Source: Hyphomicrobiales bacterium (GTDB lineage Bacteria; Pseudomonadota; Alphaproteobacteria; Rhizobiales; Xanthobacteraceae). From it: 64,000 nucleotides of DNA. Shown piece by piece: positions 55,982 to 64,000 of the stretch. Made by a program: the position numbers and the translations under genes. Below the pieces are notes generated by a model. It saw nothing but the letters and a program-made list of their open reading frames with translations. It did not search any database and was not told the origin of the DNA. Each line of letters begins with the position of its first letter. Position 1 is the stretch's first letter. The stretch is taken from the NCBI GenBank assembly GCA_021732215.1, contig JAKFVL010000004.1, positions 1 through 64,000 on the forward strand. The letters are read 5' to 3'.

Positions 55982-57700
55982 TCAAATCCTGATATCGACG
56001 CCGCCGCGTGCGGCGGCGAGACGGGCGTAGGTGCGGCCTGCTTCAGCCGGGATCGCCGTCACGTCGTCGATCACCAGACGATATGAATTGCGTTGTGATT
56101 GATCGTCGTCCGCGCGCTGCTTCTGTTGCGACTGGTCGCGCAGGCTGAACTGCAGGCCATTGTCTCCGGTCTTCAGGCCGGCATCTTCCAGCGCGCGCTG
56201 CAGTTGCGGCGCGTCGCGGCGCAGCAGGTCCAGCGTGGCGGGGCGTTCGACGGTGAGATGGGACGTCACGTTGCCCTGGCGATCGACATCGAGGCGGACA
56301 TCGATGCGGCCGAGCTCCGCCGGATCGAGGCGAATGTCGAAACTGCTGCGGCCGGCGTTGGCGTTGAGGGCGATGTTTACAGCCAGACTGCTCAAAGGCA
56401 CCGCGACGTTGCTCGCGAGCTGAACGCTGGCGTTCAGGGCCGGAGCAACCGTCGCGGCCGCGGCAACCGTGGGCTGGATGTGCGGTTGAACGGTTGGAGT
56501 GCCGGTTTGCGTCGGCGGCTGGGCGCTGGTTTGCACCGGGATGTCCGCGTCGGCCGCCTTGTCCTGCGTGCCCGTCTGATGGGCGCGGGATTCGGGCGAT
56601 GCCGCTACTGTCGTTTCGCTGCGCTCCGGCTTGACGATCGTCTCGGCCGAATTGTCGGCATTCGCAGCGATGATGCCGCTGGCGGCGTCCGGTTCGGCCG
56701 CGGGCTTGCGCTGGCTCTGCGCGGTTTCGACCTTGGCGCTGATGCCGGTTTCGACCTTGATTTGCGGCGAAGCCTCGGCCTCGGCGTCAATCGCAGTCTC
56801 GCCGGATGCGGCAGTGCCGGCGGCCTTGGCGTTGGCTGCGATCCTGGCGGCGTCGGCCAGCAGAGCCTGCTCTTCGCTTGTCAGCGGCGTGTCGATGCTG
56901 GCCGCGAGCTCTGCGCTGACCTCGGCGTCCGCTTGCGTTGTCGCTGTGGCATTGGCGGCGATTGGCTCGCCGCCGGTTGTGAGGGCCGGTGTAGCTGGCG
57001 TCGGAGTCACCGGTGCATCGGCCTCGACGGTGGCCGCAACGGTTGCGATGGCCGCGGCAGCAATCGAGGCCACGCCGGTGGCCGCTGCTGTGCCGGAGGT
57101 GGTTTCGGTAGAGATGGCAACTGGCGCAACCACCGGCACGATGCCGGTCTGCGCGGTCACGGTCAGCAGATTGGCCACGGCCGTGGTTTGATCCGGTGAA
57201 ACCTGTGCGTCGACATCTGCCGCCGCATCTGTTGGGACATCTGCCGCAATCGCCAGGTCCGTCGTGAGCAGATCGGCGGCGATATCGACATCAGCCTCCG
57301 CTGCGGTTTTGACGATGGGTGTGCCGGTCGGGGCGCTCGTGTCGTTTGCGTCGCTTGCGGCGTCGGCGCGGTTGTCCCGGGCGATCTTGTCGGCCGCAGC
57401 TTCGTCGGCCGCGGATTTATCAGCTGCCTTTTTATCGGCCGTTGCTCTCTCGGTCCTGGTCTGGGCATCGCGCGGGTCGTTACGCTCTGACGCCGACGCG
57501 GGCCGCGTCTCATCGCTGCGCTGAATTGGCGATCCGCGATCCGTGGTCGCGGGGTTGTCGGCCGGCGCGGCATCGGCCGCATTGCTGTCGACCAGCGCGC
57601 CAAAACCCTCGCTGGCCGGCCCGTTATCGGTGCGGGCGCCTTTCGTCCTGGCGGCGGCGTTGGCGACTGGCGATACGAATTCGAATGAAAAACTGACCAC
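55982..57700 (-). CDS. fliK: flagellar hook-length control protein FliK
   Basis: 572-residue secreted ruler. The long N-terminal part is low-complexity Ala/Asp/Thr/Pro (for example ADKKAADKSAADEAAADK), as expected for a ruler. The conserved C-terminal domain (SSFDIRLDPAELGRIDVRLDVDRQGNVTSHLTVERPATLDLLRRD..QLQRALEDAGL) flips export specificity. GTG 57698-57700 (GGTATCTCA before it) is chosen; the frame extends to 57850. First gene of the cluster here. Confidence 0.85.
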   Translation of the reverse strand: MVSFSFEFVSPVANAAARTKGARTDNGPASEGFGALVDSNAADAAPADNPATTDRGSPIQRSDETRPASASERNDPRDAQTRTERATADKKAADKSAADEAAADKIARDNRADAASDANDTSAPTGTPIVKTAAEADVDIAADLLTTDLAIAADVPTDAAADVDAQVSPDQTTAVANLLTVTAQTGIVPVVAPVAISTETTSGTAAATGVASIAAAAIATVAATVEADAPVTPTPATPALTTGGEPIAANATATTQADAEVSAELAASIDTPLTSEEQALLADAARIAANAKAAGTAASGETAIDAEAEASPQIKVETGISAKVETAQSQRKPAAEPDAASGIIAANADNSAETIVKPERSETTVAASPESRAHQTGTQDKAADADIPVQTSAQPPTQTGTPTVQPHIQPTVAAAATVAPALNASVQLASNVAVPLSSLAVNIALNANAGRSSFDIRLDPAELGRIDVRLDVDRQGNVTSHLTVERPATLDLLRRDAPQLQRALEDAGLKTGDNGLQFSLRDQSQQKQRADDDQSQRNSYRLVIDDVTAIPAEAGRTYARLAAARGGVDIRI

Positions 57701-58065
57701 TGAGATACCCCGGACCTTGATCTGTATCCCTCTCAGCAAGGACCGGACCAGACTCTGGCGTCGAATAAAATTGTTTAATTTCATATACTTATAAGGAGGG
57801 GGCGGGTCGCCTGAAGCCGGGCGCGCGACGGATTTTCTGCCCAGCGGCAAGATTTGCCGTTGAGCGAGGTCGGCCGGACCGCGGTTCGAAGCCGGCGCTG
57901 CACCAAAAAGTCGCGCGAAGAATTCGCCTAATCGATTGATTTATCGACATTTATTCCAACGGGCGGCACCGCGCTGGCTTGAAAAGCCGCAATCCGCTGT
58001 ATAAGACATCCCAGATCCCGGACCGGCCTGTCGCCGCCGTCCGCCGCAGTTCGATTGGCCCGACC
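57701..58065. other. intergenic region, divergent fliK/mnmA promoters
   Basis: 365 bases. No repeat and no gene I can support. Confidence 0.4.
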
Positions 58066-59259
58066 ATGCTCAACAGCCTCGACCTCGAAGGCCGCCCGCA
58101 GGATACGCGGGTCGTCGTCGCCATGTCGGGCGGCGTGGATTCCTCGGCGACCGCGGCGCTGCTGAAGTCCGAGGGCTACGACGTGATCGGCATCACGCTC
58201 CAGCTTTACGATCATGGCGCCGCCACCCATCGCAAGGGCGCGTGCTGCGCGGGCCAGGACATTCATGACGCCCGTGACGTGGCGGCCCGGCTCGGCATTC
58301 CCCATTATGTGCTGGATTATGAAAGCCGCTTCCGCGAATCCGTGATCGACCGTTTCGCCGAGAGCTACGCGGCGGGCGAAACGCCGGTGCCCTGCATCGA
58401 GTGCAATCGCTCGATCAAGTTTCGCGATCTGCTCGCGACCGCGCGCGAACTCGGCGCAAAGGTGCTCGCGACCGGCCACTACGTCTCGTCGCGCCGAATG
58501 GCGGACGGCACGCGCGCGCTGGTGTGCGCGGCCGATGCCGATCGCGACCAGAGCTATTTCCTGTTTGCGACGACGCGCGACCAGCTCGCCGACGTGCGCT
58601 TTCCGCTCGGCGACATGACCAAGCCGCAGGTGCGCGAACTGGCGCGCCGGTTCGGCCTGTCGGTCGCAGACAAGCATGACAGCCAGGACATCTGCTTTGT
58701 GCCGACCGGCCGCTATACCGATATCGTCGAGCGGCTGAAGCCGGGCGCGATCGCAGCCGGCGACATTGTCGATCTGGCGGGCCGGGTGCTCGGCCATCAT
58801 CAGGGCGTGGTGAATTTCACCATCGGCCAGCGCCGCGGGCTCGGCATTGCGTCACGCGATCCACTGTACGTGGTGAAGATCGACGCGGCGGCCCGCCGGG
58901 TGACCGTTGGGCCGCGCGAGGCGCTGCGCATGCATCGCATCGCATTGCGCGACGTGAACTGGATCGGCGACGGTGCGCTTGAGCACGCCGTCGGCAGCGG
59001 ACTCGAGATATTCGTCAAGGTACGCTCGACCCGCGCGCCGCAGGCGGCATGGCTGCGGTCGTCGGCGAAGGGATATGAGGTCGAACTCGTCAACGGCGAG
59101 GACGGCGTATCGCCGGGACAGGCGTGCGTGTTCTACGATGCGCCAGCGGGGCAGGCGCGCGTGCTCGGCGGCGGCTTCATCGCCAGCGCTGCGCCGATGA
59201 TGCCGGCGCGCGACAACGCGATGCTGCACCAGGCAGCGGCGATGCGTGGCCACGTATGA
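58066..59259 (+). CDS. mnmA: tRNA-specific 2-thiouridylase
   Basis: 397-residue enzyme that makes s2U34 in Lys, Glu and Gln tRNAs. ATP P-loop [10 protein letters not shown] (19-28), the tRNA-contacting PVPCIECNR with C110, and the second catalytic cysteine C210 ([11 protein letters not shown]), then the [14 protein letters not shown] domain. ATG 58066 (MLNSLDLEG). The pmtA-like gene starts 21 bases after its stop, so the two may be cotranscribed. Confidence 0.97.
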   Translation: MLNSLDLEGRPQDTRVVVAMSGGVDSSATAALLKSEGYDVIGITLQLYDHGAATHRKGACCAGQDIHDARDVAARLGIPHYVLDYESRFRESVIDRFAESYAAGETPVPCIECNRSIKFRDLLATARELGAKVLATGHYVSSRRMADGTRALVCAADADRDQSYFLFATTRDQLADVRFPLGDMTKPQVRELARRFGLSVADKHDSQDICFVPTGRYTDIVERLKPGAIAAGDIVDLAGRVLGHHQGVVNFTIGQRRGLGIASRDPLYVVKIDAAARRVTVGPREALRMHRIALRDVNWIGDGALEHAVGSGLEIFVKVRSTRAPQAAWLRSSAKGYEVELVNGEDGVSPGQACVFYDAPAGQARVLGGGFIASAAPMMPARDNAMLHQAAAMRGHV

Positions 59260-59280
59260 CCCCGAGGCGCGGGCAGGGGC

Positions 59281-59919
59281 ATGAGTAGCGACATCGATCG
59301 CGCCAGCGTCGCGAAGGCCTATGCGCGCTGGGCGCCGGTTTACGACCGCGTGTTCGGGCCGGTGTTCGACGAAGGCCGTAAATCCACCATCGCGATTGCG
59401 GACGCCATAGGCGGGCGTGTGCTCGATGTCGGCATCGGCACCGGACTGTCGCTGTCTGACTATTCGCGCACCACGAAAATCTGCGGTGTCGATATTTCCG
59501 AACCGATGTTGCGCAAGGCGCAGCAGCGCGTGCGCGCGGAAAATCTCACCAACGTCGAAACTCTCTCCGTGATGGATGCCAAAAATCTCGCATTCGCCGA
59601 CAGTTCGTTCGATGCCGTGGTCGCACAATACGTCATCACCGCGGTTCCCGATCCGGAAGCGACGCTGGACGATTTCATCCGCGTGCTGAAGCCAGGCGGC
59701 GAACTCATCCTCGTCAATCACATCGGCGCCGAACGCGGGCCGCGCCGCGCCTTCGAACTGGCGTTCGCGCCGATCGCACGCCGGCTCGGCTGGCGGCCGG
59801 AGTTTCCGTGGGAGCGGCTGGTCAACTGGGCCGGCCAGCATGGCGGCGTCACGCTGGCCGAGCGCCGGCCGATGGCCCCGATGGGGCATTTTTCGTTGAT
59901 CCGCTATCGCAAGCATTGA
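59281..59919 (+). CDS. pmtA: PmtA-type phosphatidylethanolamine N-methyltransferase
   Basis: 212-residue SAM methyltransferase of the bacterial soluble PmtA type. VAKAYARWAPVYDRVFGPVFDEGR leads into VLDVGIGTGLSLSDY (motif I), CGVDISEPMLRKA, AVVAQYVITAVPDPEA and LKPGGELILVNHIGAE. It would methylate phosphatidylethanolamine on the way to phosphatidylcholine. ATG 59281. The exact substrate is inferred. Confidence 0.72.
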   Translation: MSSDIDRASVAKAYARWAPVYDRVFGPVFDEGRKSTIAIADAIGGRVLDVGIGTGLSLSDYSRTTKICGVDISEPMLRKAQQRVRAENLTNVETLSVMDAKNLAFADSSFDAVVAQYVITAVPDPEATLDDFIRVLKPGGELILVNHIGAERGPRRAFELAFAPIARRLGWRPEFPWERLVNWAGQHGGVTLAERRPMAPMGHFSLIRYRKH

Positions 59920-60032
59920 GTGTTTTGAGCGAGGTGGGTGCCGGTTCGCGTGAAGACAACGCGATCAACCGAAAATTCCAGTCTGCGGCATTGTGTGATG
60001 GAACCCCCGCGCGCCGGGCGCGTTTTTCCTGT

Positions 60033-60401
60033 ATGCGCCTTTTTTCACTTCTCACGGCCGTATGTGTGATAGCGGGATCGACGCTGGCGTTCGCGCAAGC
60101 GCCGCCATCGCCATCGACACCCGGCCAGAGCACTGCGCCCGAGAACATTGCGCGTCCGAAAAACAATTGTTCACCGACGGAAGCCGTGCCGGAAGACAGC
60201 ACGATTGCGCCAAAGGGCACGACGACGGGGCAGGGTGCCGGGCCCCAGCTCACCGATCGTCTGGCACAGTCGGGCGGTGTTCTATGCCCGCCCTCGGATG
60301 TGGATCCGCAGATGCGCGCGCCGACGCCTGAGGGTGGCAATACGCCGGTGATTCCGCCGCCGGGCACCCGGGACAGCGATTCATCCATGCGTCCGAAATA
60401 G
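60033..60401 (+). CDS. small secreted Pro-rich protein
   Basis: 122 residues: signal peptide MRLFSLLTAVCVIAGSTLAFAQ, then a disordered Pro/Ser/Gly/Thr-rich part (PPSPSTPGQSTAPENIARPKNNCSPTEAVPEDS) with two Cys. No family recognised. ATG 60033. Probably periplasmic. Confidence 0.7.
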   Translation: MRLFSLLTAVCVIAGSTLAFAQAPPSPSTPGQSTAPENIARPKNNCSPTEAVPEDSTIAPKGTTTGQGAGPQLTDRLAQSGGVLCPPSDVDPQMRAPTPEGGNTPVIPPPGTRDSDSSMRPK

Positions 60402-60485
60402 CTGGCAAAACAGGTTAAATCGGCGGGCCGCTTTGCCTTGACATCGATTTGACCCGCTCCTTATATGCCGCCGGTTCGCGCATGA

Positions 60486-60532
60486 GCATGATCCCGAAAA
60501 GTGGATTCCGGTTTTCGGACAAGATCATGCTC
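60486..60532. repeat. GAAAAGTGG-type dispersed palindrome
   Basis: GCATGATCCCGAAAAGTGGATTCCGGTTTTCGGACAAGATCATGC: near-perfect inverted ends GCATGATC/GATCATGC, the clearest copy. Confidence 0.85.
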
Positions 60533-60578
60533 AAAATGGACAGCATCCTTAAATGGACAAATGTCCGGCGGACCTCGT

Positions 60579-60655
60579 GGCGAGGTAGCTCAGCTGGTTA
60601 GAGCACGGGAATCATAATCCTGGGGTCGGGGGTTCAAGTCCCTCTCTCGCTACCA
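60579..60655 (+). tRNA. tRNA-Met (CAT), elongator type
   Basis: 77 bases with encoded CCA. Acceptor GGCGAGG/TCTCGCT (G:U at both ends), D arm GCTC...GAGC with GGTTA, anticodon loop ATCATAA with CAT, T arm GGGGG-TTCAAGT-CCCTC. The first acceptor pair fits an elongator tRNA rather than the initiator. Confidence 0.95.
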
Positions 60656-60717
60656 AAATTTCAAATGCATAACTTTCAAATGCAGAACTGGTCGCGAATA
60701 ATTTGGTTTGAAGGCTC

Positions 60718-60822
60718 TCATGAGAGCATCATCAGAACCGCGCCGGTTGCCGTAACCGCAAACACCGCAACGGCGGCCACGAATAACGTTACATCCGTGA
60801 CAAACGCCTGAATACCCGCCAT
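60718..60822 (-). CDS. 34-residue single-pass membrane peptide
   Basis: MAGIQAFVTDVTLFVAAVAVFAVTATGAVLMMLS: nearly all hydrophobic, one transmembrane helix. A consensus AGGAGG lies 5 bases before the ATG (60820-60822), the best ribosome site in the area. It is alone between tRNA-Met and the P450. Function unknown. Confidence 0.65.
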   Translation of the reverse strand: MAGIQAFVTDVTLFVAAVAVFAVTATGAVLMMLS

Positions 60823-60952
60823 CTCGTCCTCCTGTGACTTCAAATAGAAAGCGCGACAGGCGGTTTGGTTCAAATTGCGGGCTGAGTATTTTTCGAGCAA
60901 TTTACTCCAAATGATACCCAGTGACTGGTGCCCCAAGTTACCTTCCCCCAAG

Positions 60953-62122
60953 TCACCTCCCCCAGGTCACCGGCAGATTGAGGATCCCCCGAAACGCCCA
61001 GCCGCCGATGCGAACCGGCTCCGTGTCAGCGAGTCTCAGGCCCGGCAGCCGGGCGAACAGCGTCGGCAGCGCCACATCCGCGATCATCGCGCGCGAGGCC
61101 CAGGCGCCGGCGCAGAAATGCGGACCCGCGCCGAAGGCCACGCTCTTCGACACATCGCGCGTGACGTCGAACTCGTCCGGCCGCTCGAAATATTTCTCGT
61201 CCCGGTTGGCCGACCCGAACATGAAGAAAACCCGGTCGTTCGGCTCCAGCGCGATGTCGCGGATCGTCCACGGCTTCGCAACCCGGCGCGGTGACATTCC
61301 GATCGGCGCGATCCAGCGCGCGTACTCCTCGAATACCTGCAGCCACGTCACGTTTCCGGCGAGAGCAAGCCGGAGCTGGTCGGGATGCGTCAACAATGCC
61401 CAGACGGTGCCAGCGATGGCGTCGCGCGGCTCGTTCTGGCCGCCGCTGATCGCGAGCTTGATGTTGGCTCTGATACTGGCTTCGGCCATCCCGGCGGCGA
61501 GCATCACGCTCAACAGACTGTGGTTCGGCGTCCGTTCGACGACGGGCATCATCCCATCGATCGCGGCGTCGATGCCCGCGGTCGCGGCGCGGCAGCGTTG
61601 CTCGATCGCCGGATCGCCGGCGTAGTTGGCAATGCCGTCGATCATGGCCTGCGACCACGCATTCATGTCCTCGAAACGCATGTTGGTCAGACCGGTCAGC
61701 GATTTGAGACACTCCGCCGAGTAGGGCAGGGCAAATTCGGAGAACAGGTCGAGCGGCTCACCGGCGTTCAGCGTCGCGACAAGCCGATCGGCATGATCCT
61801 GAAACTGCGCGCTCCAGTGCGACTTCACGGTCTTGGGCGAAACAGCCGGAAAGATGATCTGGCGTTCGGACATGTGCGCATCGCCGTCCTTGCGCATCAT
61901 GTTGTGGCCCATCAGCTTGTTCATCAGCCCTTCCGGCTGATGCGAACTGAAGACGTCGATCTGCTTCTCGGAAACGAAAATATCATCGCGGTTGCAGAAC
62001 ACCGTTCCGCCGAGCTGCGGAATGAAGGCAATCGGCGCTTCTTTCCGCAGTTGCGCCAGTGTCGGATAGGGATCGCGCCAGAACGCGGGCAGGTCGATAT
62101 CGATGCGCGGCGCGGTGCTCAA
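60953..62122 (-). CDS. cytochrome P450
   Basis: 389-residue soluble bacterial P450. Heme thiolate is C337 in FGAGPHFCAGAWASR, the ExxR is in VFEEYARW, and the I-helix reads AISGGQNEPRDA, with N-E-P in place of the usual acid-alcohol pair (no Thr). TTG at 62120-62122, preceded by GGAGGCCGTC, gives family length; the frame runs to 62386 over the divergent promoter. Electron partners (ferredoxin, reductase) are not in the window. Confidence 0.9.
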   Translation of the reverse strand: MSTAPRIDIDLPAFWRDPYPTLAQLRKEAPIAFIPQLGGTVFCNRDDIFVSEKQIDVFSSHQPEGLMNKLMGHNMMRKDGDAHMSERQIIFPAVSPKTVKSHWSAQFQDHADRLVATLNAGEPLDLFSEFALPYSAECLKSLTGLTNMRFEDMNAWSQAMIDGIANYAGDPAIEQRCRAATAGIDAAIDGMMPVVERTPNHSLLSVMLAAGMAEASIRANIKLAISGGQNEPRDAIAGTVWALLTHPDQLRLALAGNVTWLQVFEEYARWIAPIGMSPRRVAKPWTIRDIALEPNDRVFFMFGSANRDEKYFERPDEFDVTRDVSKSVAFGAGPHFCAGAWASRAMIADVALPTLFARLPGLRLADTEPVRIGGWAFRGILNLPVTWGR

Positions 62123-62354
62123 GACGGCCTCCAGACCAGCTTCGCAGAACCGGCCGCGAAGCCTTCCCCGGATTGCCGGATATTCCGGCGCGCAAATCAA
62201 GAAAATATTCGCTGTTGTTTCCGCGCGGCGAAACCTTCGGTGCGTTGCAACAGCAGGAAATGATGTACGGTGGGACCGGAGCCGCGCTCTGCGGCTCCGG
62301 CAGCGGTCATTGGCCCGTTGCGGAACGGCCCTCCCGACAACGACATTCACAACG

Positions 62355-62843
62355 ATGAGCCGCAGCAAATCGACAAGCTCCCGCAAGAACGGCCCCTTGC
62401 TCGATCTCGATCGTTATGTGCCGGCGCTCATCACTTTTGTCGCAAACAAGCTGTCCAACAACGCGACCAGCGTTTATCAGAAGCGCTTCGGTGTCACCGT
62501 CACCGAGTGGCGGATTCTGTCGCAGCTAGCGATCGAGCCGGGAATTCCGGCATCCCGGATCTGTCAGGTGATTGGCTTCGACAAGGGGCCGGTCAGCCGC
62601 AATCTGGGTGTGATGGAAAGCCGCGGGCTGGTCGCGATCAAGGCCGATCCGTCAGACGGCCGCAGCCATTCGATCACGCTGACCGCGAAGGGGCGCGCGG
62701 TCCACGACAAGGTGCTTCAGCTGGCGCTCGAGCGCGAACGTAAATTGCTATCGTGCCTGAGCAAAAGCGAACGCGAGACGCTGATCGGTCTGCTGCAGCG
62801 CGTTCACGGCAACCTCGGCGCGGTCACCGGCGCGTCCGATTGA
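62355..62843 (+). CDS. MarR family transcriptional regulator
   Basis: 162-residue winged-helix regulator. RFGVTVTEWRILSQLAIEPGIPASRICQVIGFDKGPVSRNLGVMESRGLV is the DNA-binding core with wing DPSDGRSHSITLTAKG. ATG 62355. It is divergent from the P450, with a 232-base gap between the two starts, so P450 control by this regulator is likely. Its 3' end overlaps the exporter gene tail-to-tail by 40 bases. Confidence 0.92.
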   Translation: MSRSKSTSSRKNGPLLDLDRYVPALITFVANKLSNNATSVYQKRFGVTVTEWRILSQLAIEPGIPASRICQVIGFDKGPVSRNLGVMESRGLVAIKADPSDGRSHSITLTAKGRAVHDKVLQLALERERKLLSCLSKSERETLIGLLQRVHGNLGAVTGASD

Positions 62844-64000
62844 AGCTGCAGCCGCTTCGTCAGCAGATAGAACCGCCCGACCAGCAGAGCCGCATAGGCT
62901 GCGGTGCCGCATGACAGGCCGATCCAGACGCCGATCGCGCCGAAGCCAAACGTGAACGCAAGCGCGTAGGCGACGCCAAAGCCGAGCACCCAGTAGCTGA
63001 ACGCGGCCATCAGCATCGGGATGCGCGTATCGTTGAGGCCGCGCAATGCGCCGGCCGCGACTGTCTGGACGCCGTCGGCGACAAAGAACGTCGCGCCGAC
63101 CATCAGCAGTGTCGCGACCAGATCGACCGTCCTCATGATGTCGCCGCCGGTGCCGAGAAACGCAAACGCGATCTGGTAACGCACCGCGATCACGGCCAGC
63201 GTCATCGCCGCCATGAACAATGCGCCGAGCACGATCGCGACGAATCCCGCACGGCGCGTGGATGCGACATCGCCACGCCCGACCGCGTGGCCGACACGCA
63301 CGGTCGCCGCCATGCCGATGCCAAACGGGACCATGAACAGGATCGCCGCGATCTGCAGCGAGATCTGATGCGCTGTGATCGCCGTGGTGCTGATCAAGCC
63401 CATCAGCAGCGCCGCCGCCGAGAACAGCCCGTATTCCAGCAGGAACGACATCGAGATCGGCACGCCGATGACCAGAAGCTGTTTCATCAGCGACCAGTCG
63501 ATCCGCCAGAAGCGGCCCAGCACGTGATATTTTTTGAACGGGCGGCGCGTATGGCAGAACCACAGCCCCGCAGCGCACATGCCGACATTGACGATCGATG
63601 TCGCAAGGCCAGCGCCGAACAGGCCGAGCTGCGGCAGTCCGAAATGCCCATGGATCAGCGCATAGGCCAGCAGCCCATTCGCCGGAATCGCGACAAGCGT
63701 GATCCACAGTCCCGGTTCGGGGCGGTTCACCGCGCCCATGAAGCTGCGGATGGCGATGAACCACAGCGCCGGAACGATGCACCAGCCAAGCCCCATCAGA
63801 TATTGCTGCGCGAGCTTGGCGCTCTCCGGCGCCTGGCCGAGCCAGATCAGGAGCCGCTCGCCGAACAGCGGGATCGCCATCAGCGGCAGCGCGACGAACA
63901 GTGCGGTCCACAGACCGACGCGCAACGCACGGCGGACGATGCGCGGATCGCGCGCACCGAAGGCCTGCGCGGCCAAAGGCGCAACCGCCGAAACCAGCCC
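62804..64000 (-). CDS. MATE family multidrug efflux transporter (5' end beyond window)
   Basis: At least 398 residues of a NorM-like sodium- or proton-driven exporter, running off the right edge without a start (GLVSAVAPLAAQAFGARDP continues past 64000). About nine hydrophobic segments are visible (VALPLMAIPLF, VPISMSFLLEYGLFSAAALLMGLI and others), with the MATE-type EYG.F. It is convergent with the MarR regulator. Confidence 0.92.
   Translation of the reverse strand, partial: GLVSAVAPLAAQAFGARDPRIVRRALRVGLWTALFVALPLMAIPLFGERLLIWLGQAPESAKLAQQYLMGLGWCIVPALWFIAIRSFMGAVNRPEPGLWITLVAIPANGLLAYALIHGHFGLPQLGLFGAGLATSIVNVGMCAAGLWFCHTRRPFKKYHVLGRFWRIDWSLMKQLLVIGVPISMSFLLEYGLFSAAALLMGLISTTAITAHQISLQIAAILFMVPFGIGMAATVRVGHAVGRGDVASTRRAGFVAIVLGALFMAAMTLAVIAVRYQIAFAFLGTGGDIMRTVDLVATLLMVGATFFVADGVQTVAAGALRGLNDTRIPMLMAAFSYWVLGFGVAYALAFTFGFGAIGVWIGLSCGTAAYAALLVGRFYLLTKRLQLQSDAPVTAPRLP

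Overview
The window is typical chromosome of a GC-rich alphaproteobacterium of the Bradyrhizobium/Rhodopseudomonas/Nitrobacter/Afipia group. Signs of this are the trxB-LsrB-type regulator-Lrp trio, the PdhS-type kinase, SciP and FlbD beside flagellar genes, a BA14K protein, phasins, a tRNA-His without G-1, and a dimeric chlorite dismutase very close to the Nitrobacter type. Short palindromic intergenic repeats of a kind common in this family recur throughout. No rRNA, phage, complete insertion sequence or CRISPR array was seen.

Layout. 0-6 kb: ferric-iron binding protein, large PdhS-like histidine kinase, two phasins, tRNA-His. 6-14 kb: CorC/HlyC-type membrane protein, Omp25/31-type porin, orphan ParA ATPase, the redox trio lsrB-trxB / lrp, DoxX, greA. 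14-24 kb: carB, a degenerate tRNA-like gene, a methyltransferase, dps, a mandelate-racemase-like enzyme, carA (3.6 kb from carB), a hydrolase and yqeY. 24-31 kb: acyl-CoA synthetase and a run of small accessory enzymes including chlorite dismutase. 31-36 kb: dnaG (zinc ligands absent) and rpoD.

36-38.6 kb is the strangest stretch. It is an AT-richer insert carrying a 69-residue gene and a divergent 521-residue protein with a Nudix-like box. A DUF4160/DUF2442 pair follows, and the whole is bracketed by two broken copies of the rpoD 3' end. 38.8-49.2 kb holds house-keeping and accessory genes: nitroreductase, lytic transglycosylase, a 21-residue (AKK)n peptide, an amber-interrupted DUF4112 gene, msrB/msrA, a Cys-rich flavoprotein, BA14K and a RecD-like helicase.

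49.2-57.7 kb is a flagellar cluster read leftward: fliK, flgD, sciP, fliF, fliG, fliH, fliN, flbD. It joins the hook, the MS ring/switch and two regulators that tie flagellar expression to the CtrA cell cycle. 58-64 kb: mnmA, pmtA-like methyltransferase, tRNA-Met, a 34-residue membrane peptide, and a cytochrome P450 divergent from a MarR regulator, followed by a MATE exporter cut by the window edge.

Themes are motility and cell-cycle control (PdhS, SciP, FlbD, FliFGHN), oxidative and oxyanion stress (trxB/LsrB, Dps, MsrA/B, chlorite dismutase), and information processing (GreA, DnaG, RpoD, MnmA, CarAB). Family assignments come from reading the proteins by eye; no search was run.
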